From NCBI RefSeq assembly GCF_005405425.1, contig NZ_BJEA01000015.1:1-64000 (forward strand): 64,000 nt of DNA. Reading direction: 5' to 3'. Below are positions 9,108 to 19,200 of this stretch, piece by piece. Within the stretch, counting starts at the first letter, position 1. Each line of letters opens with the position of its first letter. The translations under genes were made by a program, and so were the position numbers. The notes under the pieces were generated by a model, which did no database searches, had not been told where the DNA came from, and saw only the letters and a list, made by a program, of their open reading frames with translations. This DNA is from Lactiplantibacillus modestisalitolerans (GTDB lineage Bacteria; Bacillota; Bacilli; Lactobacillales; Lactobacillaceae).

Positions 9108-9956
9108 ATGCAAATATTAAAACACTACTGGCGACAGCTAACAATTGCCGCCGTTTTTATCGGGCTAGTTATTGGATTTGTTTTCGTCCTCGCAACCAAT
9201 AATACCGCCACCGTTAACATTGCCAACGTGAATATTCGGCAAGGTCCCGGAATGAGTTACGCCATTACGGACGCAACCACTAAGGGCACCAAAATTCACA
9301 TCATGAAGCGCAAGAACAACTGGCTGTACGTTCGTTACGCTGACCATAAATTTGGTTGGATTGCTAGCTGGTTGGTGAATGAACGTAATTCGCAACTCAG
9401 CAAGACCACTAAAATTTCAGAAGCAACGATCGTTTTGGATCCGGGCCACGGTGGATCCGACTCCGGGGCTCTTTCGAGCAAGGGTAAAATGGAAAAAACA
9501 TACACGTTACGCGTTGCAAAGGCCGTTGCTAAAAAGTTACGGGCGGCCGGCGCTAACGTCATTTTAACCCGCGATGATGACCAGTACGTCGGTTTAAGCG
9601 CCCGCCCAGCCATGGCGAACAAGCTCAACGCCGACGCCTTCATCAGTTTCCACTTTGATAGTTCACCAGAAAAGAACACCGCATCTGGCATTACCACCTA
9701 TTACTACCACAAATCAACCTCGTTGACGCTGGCAAAGGATCTCAGCAACAACGCGTCGACCCTGCCGATTCCAAGCAAGGGGGTCGCTTACGGGGACTTC
9801 TTAGTGATTCGGGATAATTCAGTGCCCGCCGTGTTAATGGAACTCGGCTACATTAATGATAAGGCTGATTTCAAGACGATTCGTTCAACCCAGTACCCGA
9901 ACGAAGTGGCGCACGCGGTTTACGCTGGACTTAGTACCTACTTTGCCAAACAATAG
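9108..9956 (+). CDS. Secreted N-acetylmuramoyl-L-alanine amidase with SH3b domain
   Basis: This 282-residue cell-wall hydrolase cleaves the bond between N-acetylmuramic acid and L-alanine. A membrane anchor or uncleaved signal (LTIAAVFIGLVIGFVFVLA) is followed by a bacterial SH3 domain (about residues 33-85, VNIRQGPGMSYAIT ... WLYVRYADHKFGWI). Then comes an Amidase_3 zinc domain: DPGHGGSDSGA (about 111), SFHFDSS (about 180) and MELGYI (about 243) supply the zinc and catalytic residues. I prefer ATG 9108; an in-frame TTG lies at 9093. A TATACT -10 is visible at 9047-9052. It is divergent from hisS and stands alone. Confidence 0.92.
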   Translation: MQILKHYWRQLTIAAVFIGLVIGFVFVLATNNTATVNIANVNIRQGPGMSYAITDATTKGTKIHIMKRKNNWLYVRYADHKFGWIASWLVNERNSQLSKTTKISEATIVLDPGHGGSDSGALSSKGKMEKTYTLRVAKAVAKKLRAAGANVILTRDDDQYVGLSARPAMANKLNADAFISFHFDSSPEKNTASGITTYYYHKSTSLTLAKDLSNNASTLPIPSKGVAYGDFLVIRDNSVPAVLMELGYINDKADFKTIRSTQYPNEVAHAVYAGLSTYFAKQ

Positions 9957-9970
9957 CTTAACCGATTTAA

Positions 9971-10027
9971 CGGCCACCATAATCGAGCGTGCACCTTCTG
10001 ATGCAGCCCGATTGTGGTGGCCGTTAC
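9971..10027. repeat. Long hairpin downstream of the amidase gene
   Basis: Arms AACGGCCACCATAATCG and CGATTGTGGTGGCCGTT (one mismatch) enclose a 23-base loop. No T-run follows on either strand, so it is not a standard terminator. Confidence 0.6.
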
Positions 10028-10087
10028 GCGTCTCAGTCCCCCAACCATCCGTTTGAAGCGCATCCGCAAACGCGGTATCATCAGCTT

Positions 10088-10170
10088 GAGGCTGCGACAT
10101 TAATAGCCTAAACCTGTGCCAAAAGTTAGTTGGCTCCGCTGAACGGCTAACCGCCTTTTGGCACACGCTC
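10088..10170. repeat. Intergenic repeat family B (copy with both modules)
   Basis: It contains GAGGCTGCGACATTA and an inverted pair GTGCCAAAAGTTAGTTGGC / GCTAACCGCCTTTTGGCAC. Relatives lie at 37241-37412, 48127-48232 and 63057-63107. It sits just before the fructosamine-kinase-like gene. Confidence 0.7.
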
Positions 10171-10192
10171 AAACTGAAGGGAGACTTTTGAG

Positions 10193-11035
10193 ATGCAACT
10201 ATCCACTCAATGGCTCGCACAACTGCCACTTACTGGTATTCAACACGTTAACGCCGTCAGTGGCGGGGACATTAACGCCGCCTTTGCCATTCAAACGACT
10301 ACTCAACGCTACTTTCTAAAGGTTCAACCCCACCGGGGGGCTGCGTTTTTCACCCACGAAGTTGATGGCTTTAACCGCTTAGGCGCGGTCGTCACAACGC
10401 CCAAGGTCCTCGCTAGCGGGACGATTAACGGTGACGGCTATTTACTCTTGAACTGGTTAGACATGGGCGTTGGTAGTCAGTACGACTTAGGCCAGGCCGT
10501 GGCGCGGGTGCATCAACAACACGCGCCGCAATTTGGACTCGACCACGACTTTTTAGTTGGTAAGATTCCAAAATACAACCACTGGCAAAGCAATTGGGCG
10601 ACTTTTTACGTCGAGCAGCGTTTAGATGTATTAGTCAAGTTGGCGCAACGACAAGGCTACTGGTCACCTGACCGGGAGCAGGCCTACCATCGACTCAGGC
10701 AAGCCATCCTAAGTGATTCGTATATGCAAATGGTTCAGCCCAGCCTGCTCCACGGCGACCTGTGGTCCGGAAACGTCGGCTTCACCGCTGACGGTACCCC
10801 ACTATTAATTGATCCAGACGTTTTCTATGGTGACCGGGCAATGGACCTCGCCATGACCACGATTTTTGGGGGCTTCGATAGCGACTTTTATCGTGGCTAC
10901 GCGGACCGTTACCCGTTAGCGCCCGGTATGCGCGAGCGTCTGCCCCGCTACCAACTCTACTATTTATTAGCCCACCTTAACTTATTCGGTGAAAGCTACG
11001 GGCCCGCGGTTGACCGCTTGTTAAAAACGGCCTAA
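10193..11035 (+). CDS. Fructosamine kinase family protein
   Basis: This 280-residue protein belongs to the fructosamine/ketosamine-3-kinase family, with an aminoglycoside-phosphotransferase fold. Members phosphorylate sugar-amine adducts on proteins or small molecules to promote deglycation. Seen are VSGGDINAAF (nucleotide-binding loop), YFLKVQ (lysine), the catalytic loop LLHGDLWSGNVGF and the metal-binding LIDPDVFYGDRAMDLAMT. GAAGGGAG precedes the ATG. The gene is monocistronic and convergent with the HAD gene. The in-cell substrate is unknown. Confidence 0.9.
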   Translation: MQLSTQWLAQLPLTGIQHVNAVSGGDINAAFAIQTTTQRYFLKVQPHRGAAFFTHEVDGFNRLGAVVTTPKVLASGTINGDGYLLLNWLDMGVGSQYDLGQAVARVHQQHAPQFGLDHDFLVGKIPKYNHWQSNWATFYVEQRLDVLVKLAQRQGYWSPDREQAYHRLRQAILSDSYMQMVQPSLLHGDLWSGNVGFTADGTPLLIDPDVFYGDRAMDLAMTTIFGGFDSDFYRGYADRYPLAPGMRERLPRYQLYYLLAHLNLFGESYGPAVDRLLKTA

Positions 11036-11049
11036 ACCGCAATCAAATG

Positions 11050-11106
11050 AACGCCCCGCCACTGCCGCAACTGCGACACTGACGGGGCGTTTAACCGTTC
11101 TTTTTT
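11050..11106 (+). terminator. Terminator between converging genes
   Basis: AACGCCCCG...CGGGGCGTT with inner CACTG/CACTG spacing is followed on the plus strand by TTTAACCGTTCTTTTTT. It ends the fructosamine-kinase-like gene and may act both ways. Confidence 0.7.
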
Positions 11107-11728
11107 ACTGAACACTGCTTTGTAACACTGCTAATTGATCAACTTGCCGCTCGGGCGCACTCGTCACCGTAATTAAGTGATCATAATCGAACAAGTAACC
11201 GGCAATGCCCGCACGGTGGCCCGCTTCAATGTCCAAATTCCGGTCCCCAACCATCACGGCCACTCGCCGGTCGACCTGATGCCGATCCAGCAAATAATTC
11301 AGTGCGGCCGGATCCGGTTTACGCGGAAACGGCTGCGCTGCGGTGACGGCGTCGCTAAAGTAATCCGCTAATCCAGCCCGGGTCAAAAAATCAAGGGCCC
11401 GCGCGTCCCGATGAGTCATTAAATAGTTATGCCCGCCCGCGGCGACCACCGCGGCCAGGACCGTTTGAGCGCCGGGAAAAGCTGCCGGTGCCGTTTGTAA
11501 TTGAGCCTCTAACTCCCGGTAACGTGCTCGGAGCAACTGCCAGTCCCAGCCAAATTGGTCGGCCAGCGTGTGTTGCGTATACCCCACGGCGTGCTCGCGC
11601 ATCAGGGTGTAAATTGCTTGACGACTAGCGTGGCCCCCCATTTCGCTGACTGCCGTTTGCATCGCCTGCACCATTACCGGGTACGTGTCCAATAACGTCC
11701 CGTCTAAATCCCATAAAAATTCTCGCAT
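11105..11728 (-). CDS. HAD-superfamily phosphatase
   Basis: This 207-residue protein is a haloacid-dehalogenase-type hydrolase of the phosphoglycolate/beta-phosphoglucomutase-like group. Motif I is DLDGTLLDT close to the N-terminus, motif II is YLMTHRD, motif III is the lysine of PFPRKPDP, and motif IV is MVGDRNLDIEAG. A helical cap lies between motifs I and II. GGGAG lies eight bases before ATG 11728; a longer in-frame reading to 11749 has no spacing for a ribosome-binding site. The substrate cannot be assigned. Confidence 0.85.
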   Translation of the reverse strand: MREFLWDLDGTLLDTYPVMVQAMQTAVSEMGGHASRQAIYTLMREHAVGYTQHTLADQFGWDWQLLRARYRELEAQLQTAPAAFPGAQTVLAAVVAAGGHNYLMTHRDARALDFLTRAGLADYFSDAVTAAQPFPRKPDPAALNYLLDRHQVDRRVAVMVGDRNLDIEAGHRAGIAGYLFDYDHLITVTSAPERQVDQLAVLQSSVQ

Positions 11729-11747
11729 TCGTGTGACTCCCATCATC

Positions 11748-11781
11748 AAGAAGGGCCGGCTCCCATTAGGACCGACCCTTA
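11748..11781. terminator. Hairpin upstream of the HAD gene
   Basis: AAGGGCCGG...CCGACCCTT forms a good stem with AATTTATTA on its plus-strand 3' side and CTTG on the other. It could be a terminator or a leader hairpin; direction is uncertain. Confidence 0.35.
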
Positions 11782-11944
11782 ATTTATTAGCTCTTTAATA
11801 TTCGATGTTAATCCGCCAAAAGATTTTAACAAACTCACTGTGACCATCAAAATGAGCGAGCTTACTTTTAATTTAGTAGATTCTAACAACCTTCATCCAT
11901 TACACCTTATTATAAGATGGGCCACGTAACCTTGTATTAAAGCT

Positions 11945-12135
11945 AGTCTAGCCAGTAGCGGGTGTAACCATGGCTCAACTGCGAAATTATTCTTGGCCGG
12001 AAGTGAAGTTCTTCCGGCTTAGAATAAGGCTCGAATTTGAGATTGCGGGTGGTCTCCCCGTGAGCTCAAATCGATGCCCGCAGTGTTCCAGCCAACCGGT
12101 TACACCCGCTGCTGGCGGCAACCTTAGCACCAATT
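11945..12135 (-). repeat. Intergenic repeat family A, copy 2 with an inverted second arm
   Basis: Family A core at 12018-12135 is nearly identical to the copy at 54254-54367 (about four differences over 103 bases by eye). The adjoining 11945-11985 (GCCAGTAGCGGGTGTAACC) is an inverted partial copy, so the whole can fold as a long hairpin with inner stem CCGGAA/TTCCGG. It occupies the gap before dtd, where no gene is seen. Confidence 0.75.
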
Positions 12136-12168
12136 AATACAATGTCATTTATTAATTCATCACTTGAC

Positions 12169-12615
12169 CTAACGTTGATCCGTATCGTAACAAATCGTGA
12201 CCGGGCCGTCGTTCGTTAAACTAACCTGCATGTCAGCGCCAAATTCACCAGTGGCGACTTCAACTCCAGCCGCCGCTAACTGTTGATTAAACGCCGTATA
12301 CAACTGACTCGCCACCTTGGGATCACCGGCATCCGTGAAGCTCGGCCGGTTCCCGTGGCGGGTATCCGCGTAAAGCGTAAACTGTGAAATTGATAAAATC
12401 GCACCGTTGACCTGCTGAACGTTTAAGTTCATCTTGCCGGCCTCATCACTAAAAATTCGCAGCTTTAAAATTTTATGGACCAGGTAGTCTAATTCAGCCT
12501 GCCCATCACCGTCTTGAAAGCCAACTAACAAAACTAACCCGTGACCGATGGCGCCGTGAACGGCCCCATCAATGGTCACCTGCGCGTTTTGCGCCCGTTG
12601 TACAACTACTCGCAC
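12169..12615 (-). CDS. dtd: D-aminoacyl-tRNA deacylase
   Basis: This 148-residue enzyme removes D-amino acids (and glycine from tRNA-Ala) wrongly attached to tRNA. It begins [17 protein letters not shown] and shows the family [19 protein letters not shown] block (Ser-Gln-Phe-Thr active site) and the C-terminal [13 protein letters not shown] (the Gly-Pro motif). A GTG start is used with AGGAGG eight bases upstream. It follows rel by 28 bases, the usual rel-dtd pairing in Firmicutes. Confidence 0.96.
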   Translation of the reverse strand: MRVVVQRAQNAQVTIDGAVHGAIGHGLVLLVGFQDGDGQAELDYLVHKILKLRIFSDEAGKMNLNVQQVNGAILSISQFTLYADTRHGNRPSFTDAGDPKVASQLYTAFNQQLAAAGVEVATGEFGADMQVSLTNDGPVTICYDTDQR

Positions 12616-12643
12616 GCACTCGTCCTCCTAACTTAACGAACGC

Positions 12644-14908
12644 TTAAAGCAACTTCCGTTCAACCACGTACACGTCCTGCACGTTCTTTAAGCTATCAAT
12701 AATCCGTTGTAAGTGATCCAAATTCCGCACTCCCAACGAGACACTGATGATCACCATCTTATTGTGGTCAACTTTCCCGTTCACGTTGGTTAAAAACTTC
12801 GTATTATTATTAATCACTTTAAGCACGTCGTTCAACATGCCGTTGCGGTTATAACCCTGAATTTCAAGGTCCGAATTATAATTGGTCCGGTCACCCTCAG
12901 GATCCTCCCACTGCACGTCAATCAACCGCTCGCCATTCGCCTCGGCGTTACGCACGTTTGGACAGTTTGTACGGTGCACGGAAACCCCACGCCCCTTCGT
13001 AATGTAACCAACGATATCATCCCCCGGAATTGGCGAACAACAGTGGCTCAACCGAACGAGCAAGTTATCTACACCTTGAATGATGACACCGCCAGACGAG
13101 GAAACCTTCTTGCGCTGCTTATCTTGTCGCTCGTGCGCTTCTGAACGCTCCTTAGCCTTTTTCTTCGCTGATTGTTCAGAAGATTCCGCTAAAATGGCCG
13201 CTTCCTGTTCACGCTGGCGGTCCTGCTCGCGGCGCTTACGAACGTCACTCGTCAGCCGATTAGCGACGCCGACCGGCTGAATATCGCCAAAACCTAACGC
13301 CGCCAACAAATCGTCTTCATTCGCGTAGTGCATCTTGTGGGCAACGGCTTCCAGCTTTTCCTTGGTCATCGTATCCTTCAAGCTAAATTCCATTTCGCGT
13401 AATTGCTTTTCAATCAGCTCACGACCGGTGATAATATTTTCTTCCCGGTCAGCGTTACGGAAAAACTGTTTGATCTTGTTTCGAGCCCGGCGCGTATAAA
13501 CTAACTTTTGCCAGTCCCGGCTCGGTCCCGTCGAACTCGTCGACGTCAAAATATCGACGATATCGCCATTCTTAATCTGGTAGTCTAGGGGCACGATTTT
13601 ACCGTTGACCTTCGCACCAGTCGTATGGTTACCCACTTCCGTATGAATCGTGTACGCCATGTCCAGCGGACCGGCCCCTTTAGGAAGTTCCATGACGTCG
13701 CCCTTCGGCGTAAAGGCGTAAACGCGATCGCTAAACAGATCACCCTTGACGCCCTCCATGAAGTCCGCGGCATCCTTACTTTCATCCTGCAGTTCAATGA
13801 TTTCCTTAACTAAGTTCAGCTTATTTCCCGACTGGGTTGCTTGAACCTGATCGCGCTTACCTTCCTTATAGGCCCAGTGCGCCGCAACCCCATATTCAGC
13901 GACCCGGTGCATTTCAAACGTCCGGATCTGAATCTCCAGTGGTTTGCCTTCGGGACCGACCACGGTCGTATGCAGGGATTGGTACATGTTGGCTTTCGGC
14001 ATCGCAATGTAATCCTTAAAGCGTCCCGGCATCGGTTTCCACTGGGTATGGATTGCGCCTAAGACCGCGTAACAGTCCTTGATGGAATCCACTACGACCC
14101 GGATTGCTAACAAGTCGTACAGCTGACTAAACTGCTTGTGCTTATCGCGCATTTTTTTATAAATCGAATAAATGTGTTTTGGTCGGCCATAGATTTCGCT
14201 CTCCGGCAACTCCAAATCTTTCAGCGCTTTTTTAATGTCCTGAATAGCAATTTCGATGTACTTTTCACGGTCTTCGCGCCGTGAATTCATTAAATGGACG
14301 ATCCGGTAATACTGTTGCGGGTTAAGGTAGCGCAACGAAACGTCTTCGAGTTCCCATTTAATGGTACTGATCCCTAACCGGTCCGCGATTGGGGCGTAAA
14401 TTTCCAACGTTTCGTTGGCAATCCGCCGCTGCTTATCCGGCCGCAGATGTTGCAACGTCCGCATATTGTGCAAGCGGTCCGCTAACTTCACAATCATGAC
14501 CCGAATGTCCTTAGACATCGCCAGCAGCAATTTCCGGTGATTTTCCGCTAATTGTTCCTTATTGGACTTATAACGAATCTTTCCCAGCTTCGTGACCCCG
14601 TCAACGATGACCGCAACGTCCTTACCAAATAGTTCCTCCACGTCACCCAACGTCACCCCAGTATCTTCAACCACGTCGTGCAAAAAGCCAGACGCGACCG
14701 TTTCGGGATCCATCTTTAATTCGGCCAGAATCCCGGCAACTTGAATCGGGTGCATAATGTACGGCTCGCCCGACTGGCGGTACTGATCACCGTGCACGTA
14801 AGTCGCAAAATCACAAGCCCGTTTCACGAGGGCAACGTGATCCGCATTCATATATTTTTGAACCATGTCAAGGACGTCCTGAGCCGTCCAAGTCGGTTGT
14901 TTTGGCAT
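12644..14908 (-). CDS. rel: Bifunctional (p)ppGpp synthetase/hydrolase Rel
   Basis: This 754-residue stringent-response enzyme makes and degrades the alarmone (p)ppGpp. In order: an HD hydrolase domain (EPYIMHPIQVAG, FLHDVVEDTG and DRLHNMRTL, all HD residues present), a synthetase domain (YDLLAIRVVVDS, RFKDYIAMPKANMYQSLHT), a TGS domain (YAFTPKGDVMELPKGAGPLD), a lysine/glutamate-rich linker with a Zn-finger-like segment (LSHCCSPIPGDDIVG, HRTNCPN) and a C-terminal ACT domain. Length is standard for long Rel. It is transcribed with dtd. Stringent control is a likely regulator of the metabolic genes here, but no direct sign is visible. Confidence 0.97.
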   Translation of the reverse strand: MPKQPTWTAQDVLDMVQKYMNADHVALVKRACDFATYVHGDQYRQSGEPYIMHPIQVAGILAELKMDPETVASGFLHDVVEDTGVTLGDVEELFGKDVAVIVDGVTKLGKIRYKSNKEQLAENHRKLLLAMSKDIRVMIVKLADRLHNMRTLQHLRPDKQRRIANETLEIYAPIADRLGISTIKWELEDVSLRYLNPQQYYRIVHLMNSRREDREKYIEIAIQDIKKALKDLELPESEIYGRPKHIYSIYKKMRDKHKQFSQLYDLLAIRVVVDSIKDCYAVLGAIHTQWKPMPGRFKDYIAMPKANMYQSLHTTVVGPEGKPLEIQIRTFEMHRVAEYGVAAHWAYKEGKRDQVQATQSGNKLNLVKEIIELQDESKDAADFMEGVKGDLFSDRVYAFTPKGDVMELPKGAGPLDMAYTIHTEVGNHTTGAKVNGKIVPLDYQIKNGDIVDILTSTSSTGPSRDWQKLVYTRRARNKIKQFFRNADREENIITGRELIEKQLREMEFSLKDTMTKEKLEAVAHKMHYANEDDLLAALGFGDIQPVGVANRLTSDVRKRREQDRQREQEAAILAESSEQSAKKKAKERSEAHERQDKQRKKVSSSGGVIIQGVDNLLVRLSHCCSPIPGDDIVGYITKGRGVSVHRTNCPNVRNAEANGERLIDVQWEDPEGDRTNYNSDLEIQGYNRNGMLNDVLKVINNNTKFLTNVNGKVDHNKMVIISVSLGVRNLDHLQRIIDSLKNVQDVYVVERKLL

Positions 14909-14946
14909 TTACTCTCACCACGACTTCCACAAAATTCTAACTTTCA

Positions 14947-14984
14947 TAAAGGGACCCGTCAGTATCCACCTAACGGGCCCCTTT
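14947..14984 (-). terminator. Terminator of the small membrane protein gene
   Basis: AAGGGGCCCGT...ACGGGTCCCTT on the minus strand is followed by TATG. It is a good stem with a weak T-tail between the small membrane protein gene and rel. Confidence 0.5.
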
Positions 14985-14992
14985 AAACCGGT

Positions 14993-15322
14993 TTAATCTT
15001 CACGCGGGCCGGTCAGCCCGTACGCTAAGTACGAAATTCCTAAATCAACTACGGCAAGGTAGTAGACATACTTTGGAAAAAATAAATAAATTCCTAAAAA
15101 ACAAAAAATGGGGTATAACCAGACGAGCCATCCCGTCCGGGCCGTACGCCGAATCTGCCAACCAAGGACGGCGGCGAGGATAAAATCCGCGACAAATAGT
15201 AGCCACACGATTTGATGGAAGCGACTCACACTCAATAATTTGAGCAGCCACGGTAACCCCACCCCGACGATTAGCGCAATGAGCCAATACTGGCCGTTTA
15301 ACTGCTGAAACTTCTTTGTCAC
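14993..15322 (-). CDS. Small membrane protein of unknown function
   Basis: This 109-residue protein has about four hydrophobic segments (YWLIALIVGVGLPWLLKLL, IVWLLFVADFILAAVLGW, GWLVWLYPIFCFLGIYLFF, VYYLAVVDLGISYLAYGL) and a basic N-terminus. I recognise no family. GAGGGA lies six bases before GTG 15322, better spaced than the ATG at 15328. It is the last gene on the rel side before the accessory island. Confidence 0.6.
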   Translation of the reverse strand: MTKKFQQLNGQYWLIALIVGVGLPWLLKLLSVSRFHQIVWLLFVADFILAAVLGWQIRRTARTGWLVWLYPIFCFLGIYLFFPKYVYYLAVVDLGISYLAYGLTGPRED

Positions 15323-15398
15323 ACGCATTCCCTCACTAACGCTTAATTGCCTTTTAACTATGATTATCCATTGTACACCACCGCCCGCTAAATTACAC

Positions 15399-15432
15399 TA
15401 GTTCACACCAAAAAGAAACCTGACTTAACAAG
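15399..15432 (-). repeat. Island-flanking direct repeat, left copy (rsmE 3'-end remnant)
   Basis: These 34 bases match 37440-37473, inside the 3' end of rsmE, with two mismatches. Both copies are in the same orientation. Read on the minus strand this copy encodes LLSQVSFWCELV followed by a stop, against LLSNVSFWCEL in RsmE. Nothing further upstream resembles RsmE. Confidence 0.7.
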
Positions 15433-15567
15433 GTCCGCTTGCGGTTACGTATTTTAAATAGTCGTTTGAACGGCAACCTCATAATCGCTAGGTTAATCCT
15501 GGTCATTGGTTCGCATAACCCCAGGGTGCGTCTAGGCGTTTTCATCTTTGGGATTTCTTCATAATAA

Positions 15568-15975
15568 TCAATCCGCGTCACGCAGCAGCCCTGCCAATGA
15601 CGGTAATGACTTAATTAACCGCTGAGCAGATTCGTGGGACAATGATCTGGACAATTGCTGATCAATTTCTGCCATCCGCTCGTGTCCCTTTGACGTTAAT
15701 GACAGTAAGTGCACGCGCCGGTCCGTAGCACTCGGCGCACTGACAATTAAGCCCTGCTTAGTCAGGCTACCAATGTTTTGCACCAGTGACACCTTTACGA
15801 CGTGTAGCGCGGTAGCCACCACCGCAATCTCACTAGCCGGATGCTTTTGAATATACACTAAAATACGTAAATCATTCAGCGTTAATCCAGTGTCAGCCGC
15901 CCAGTCAGTTGTTAACTGTTTTAAATATCGTTCCAATTGCATGATATCAATAATGTGGTCAAGTGATTCTTGCAT
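15568..15975 (-). CDS. MarR-family transcriptional regulator
   Basis: This 135-residue winged-helix protein has the MarR layout: an N-terminal dimerisation helix, a helix-turn-helix (SEIAVVATALHVVKVSLVQNIGSLTKQGLI), the wing SATDRRVHLLSLTSKG with the family DRR, and C-terminal dimerisation helices. GAGGAGG precedes the ATG. It lies at the left end of the island, downstream of the MurF-CapA fusion gene. A relative with similar layout lies at the other end (36276-36707). The ligand and targets are unknown; local control of the adhesin locus is a reasonable guess. Confidence 0.85.
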   Translation of the reverse strand: MQESLDHIIDIMQLERYLKQLTTDWAADTGLTLNDLRILVYIQKHPASEIAVVATALHVVKVSLVQNIGSLTKQGLIVSAPSATDRRVHLLSLTSKGHERMAEIDQQLSRSLSHESAQRLIKSLPSLAGLLRDAD

Positions 15976-16191
15976 CCAATCAAATCCTCCTCAACAACGA
16001 TTCGCTCACCGCCATTTTTAATTCAGCTCATTTGCTGATACAAAACAACCATTAGCAACTAAGCCAAATAATTATGTAATCCCGCGCTATCCATTTATTG
16101 TACTACTAAAGACATTAACTAGACCAGCACTGACTATTCCGTTCACTAAATTATTAATCCGCTAAATAAACAACGCGTAACCGCAACCCGC

Positions 16192-16232
16192 AAAAAAACA
16201 CGGACTGCCAAATTTGGCTACCAGTCCGTGTT
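16192..16232 (-). terminator. Terminator of the glycosyltransferase/CapA operon
   Basis: ACACGGACTG...CAGTCCGTGT with seven T on the minus strand. It ends the transcript running from 24266 to 16268. Confidence 0.85.
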
Positions 16233-16267
16233 CTTCGATTATCACCAACTATTAGTCACAGTACCGC

Positions 16268-19200
16268 TTAGAATGGAACAACCACCGCGTTAATATTGCC
16301 ATCCAATTTGGTCGTTTCAAACCGCGGCGGGTTAGCTTGACAAAGGGTCGTAAACGTCTGATCAGTCACAAAGGTTGGCTGCCAAAACGTTTCTAAATTA
16401 TTAGTTTTGATTGGGCACCAAAAAAGTTTCCGTCGCGCTAAATCAAGGCGTAACACTGCCCCGTATCCAGGGACTTGGCGCTTCTTAAACTCACCATTAC
16501 TATTGAAAACGCCATTACCAATACTGTACAAAACTGGAACCCGACCAACGTAGTCAATGGGCTGCAACCGGTGCGGTCCATGACCAATAATTAAGTCGGC
16601 ACCCGCCGCTGCCAAACGTTGCGCACTTGCTCGCTGATGGCGATCAACCGTCGCAAAGTCGGTTCCCCAGTGTGCGTTGACAATAACTGTTGCCTGAGGG
16701 TGCGCTTGCTTGTAGCTTTTAATATCATCCACCAACGTGCTATCCAAACAGTTCACACCAGCATGGTGACTCGTCGCGTAAAAATCAAACAAGTTTGCAG
16801 CGGCGTTGCGGTACCAGTAACCATTAAAGAAGACAAATGGTTGCTGCTGGTAGTTAAACGTCAGTGCAGTTCGCGCTTCAGTCAACGTTGCCCCCGCACC
16901 GATTGTTTCAATCCCGGCGGCCCTGAGCGTCTGAATGGTGGCCGTTAACCGTTCGGGACCGTAGTCGTTTGCGTGATTATTACCTAGCATCGCAAAATCA
17001 AAACCGACTCGTTTTAATTCTTGGAGGGTTGGCTGCTGAGCAGCATCAAGTACAAACGGTTTAATCCCGTGCAACGGACTCGTTCCCGTGGCAAAAACAG
17101 CTTCAAAGTTCAACCCATTCGTAACGTTGCCCTTAAAAAAGGACTCGATTTTTTTAAAGGAGTAGTCGTAACCATATCGTTGCAACGCATCATCAACGCC
17201 GCGTCGCTGCCGTTGACGCGTGTATGATTCGCCAAAATAGGTATCTGCCAACAAGTTAATGATTGGATGAGCCAACGACATTTCTTTAACCGTGACTGAT
17301 GGCAGGGGCTGGTTAGTCGCCGTCCAGTCAGCAACCCGTGCATCCACGTACGCAGTGTGCGGACTATTAATGAATGCAATCGCCCGCTTTCCTTGGGAGT
17401 CCTGCGTAAACATTAGCCCCGCGTGTTCCTGGGATTCTTGGAAAACGGAACCGACAATTTGATGCGTCTTCAAAAGTTGCGTCTTTTTTTGATATAGCCG
17501 CCCAGCAAACGTCCGCCGCTGGCTTGCCAACAAACTAAACACTTCATTCGGAAGTTGGCAGTAGGCTGCCCCAATTTTCTCCAAATCTTGCAGGGTCGTT
17601 CGTTGCGGCCGGCGAGTAAAGCGTCCCGTAATATTGCCAACGGCTTCCGCATTGACTTGTAGTTGCGTGGCCATTTTCCGTAAGCCAATCATTGCACGCC
17701 GATTACTACCAAATAAGGCAATCGCTAAGTTAATCACCACGTCGGGGGCGGGCGCCACAATTGCCAGCGTCAGCAAATCATAAACGGTATAAGCCCGCCC
17801 ACTCTTTAAGCTAACCTTATTCACGCTGGGATCCTGTGCCAAATCAGTCGTAATGGTTATCGCCTGCGTCAATCGTAACTTGCCCTGGGCCACCCGTTGT
17901 AGCACTCGTAAGATCACAAGTAACCGGCCTACGCCGTTATGATTATAATGTAACGCTTGTGGTTGGGCGGTACTAATGGCAAATTGACTTGCAGCCGAAG
18001 CCTGATAATCTAAGCGCCGAACTAACAAATCACGAATTTGGTCAATCGTACTAGCCCGCCGATCAGCTTTGATAAAGATAACTAAGTCTTGTTGCGGTTC
18101 ACGCGCAACTGCTTCCAAAACTTGTCGGGGGGTGGTGTAATAGCCACCAAACTTAGTAGCTACTAATTTCGGAATTACCCAGTTCATTTCTGGGCCGTAA
18201 AGGTACACCCGATCTAGGTGCGTCTGATTAAGTTGAGCGACAACCTGCGAATGCGTCGCATACGAAAATTGACGTAAATCGCGGACCCGTCCCTCAATAA
18301 AGATTTTACGGGTAGTCCGTGGTGCTGGATAGTTTTCAGCATAATCAATAAAATTTTCAATCGACAATAATTCAGCATTATGCGTATCATCAATCACCGT
18401 CACCTGGCGGCCATTCGCTTTAAATCGCGCTACTTTGTGAGTCGTCGTTTGATGCGCCGTTTTACTGAAAGCTGCCATCACATCCGGAGTCATTTGACCG
18501 CCTTCAAGGTCGTAAACCGTTAAAGCTGCCACCATATCGCTGACCGTCCCGTGATCTAACCCCTGAGCATCAATTACACCTAAAGTTTTCTCGTGATGAT
18601 GAATCGTCAACTGGCCATCCGCCGCTAGCGTCCCGTAATAATCGCAATCCGGTGTTAATCCATAGGTAATCAATTGATCAGTATAGCGGTGAACATCGTG
18701 GCGCACATCCGCCAAATTCTTTATTTCAGCGTTAACAACAAACGGCCGCCCCTTCAAATTGACCCCAATCCGTGTTTTCATGTCCGCAGTTTTACGGGGA
18801 CTCCAACCCTTTTGACCGGCATTAATTTGTGTCAGAACCGCAACGTCCATTGGCATCAAAGATGCAACGCCGCCAATCCCAGTATCAGGCTCCGAATAAG
18901 CCACGCTAATCCCCGCAATTTCTAAAACATTAAAAGCGCTTTCCTCATGGTTCATCATTTGAACTTTGACACTCGTTCGGGAATTATGGTTACCAACGGA
19001 ACTCATCGTTGGGCCAACGTGCTGCAGCAAATCCGCAATGAAAGTTTTGGTCGTACTCTTGCCAACCGAACCCGTCACGGCAATATTCTTGCCCACATAC
19101 CGCTTTGCAGCGACCCGGACCAGCCGCTCTAACGCGTCGTAGCCGTTGGGCACCACTAGTTGCGGTACGGGGCTCGTTGGAACCGGGTATTCCACAATGG

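Noticed and set aside
15393-15581. 62-residue reading frame overlapping the MarR gene end
   Set aside because: Only its last dozen codons resemble anything (the RsmE tail); no ribosome-binding site. Treated as a repeat remnant.
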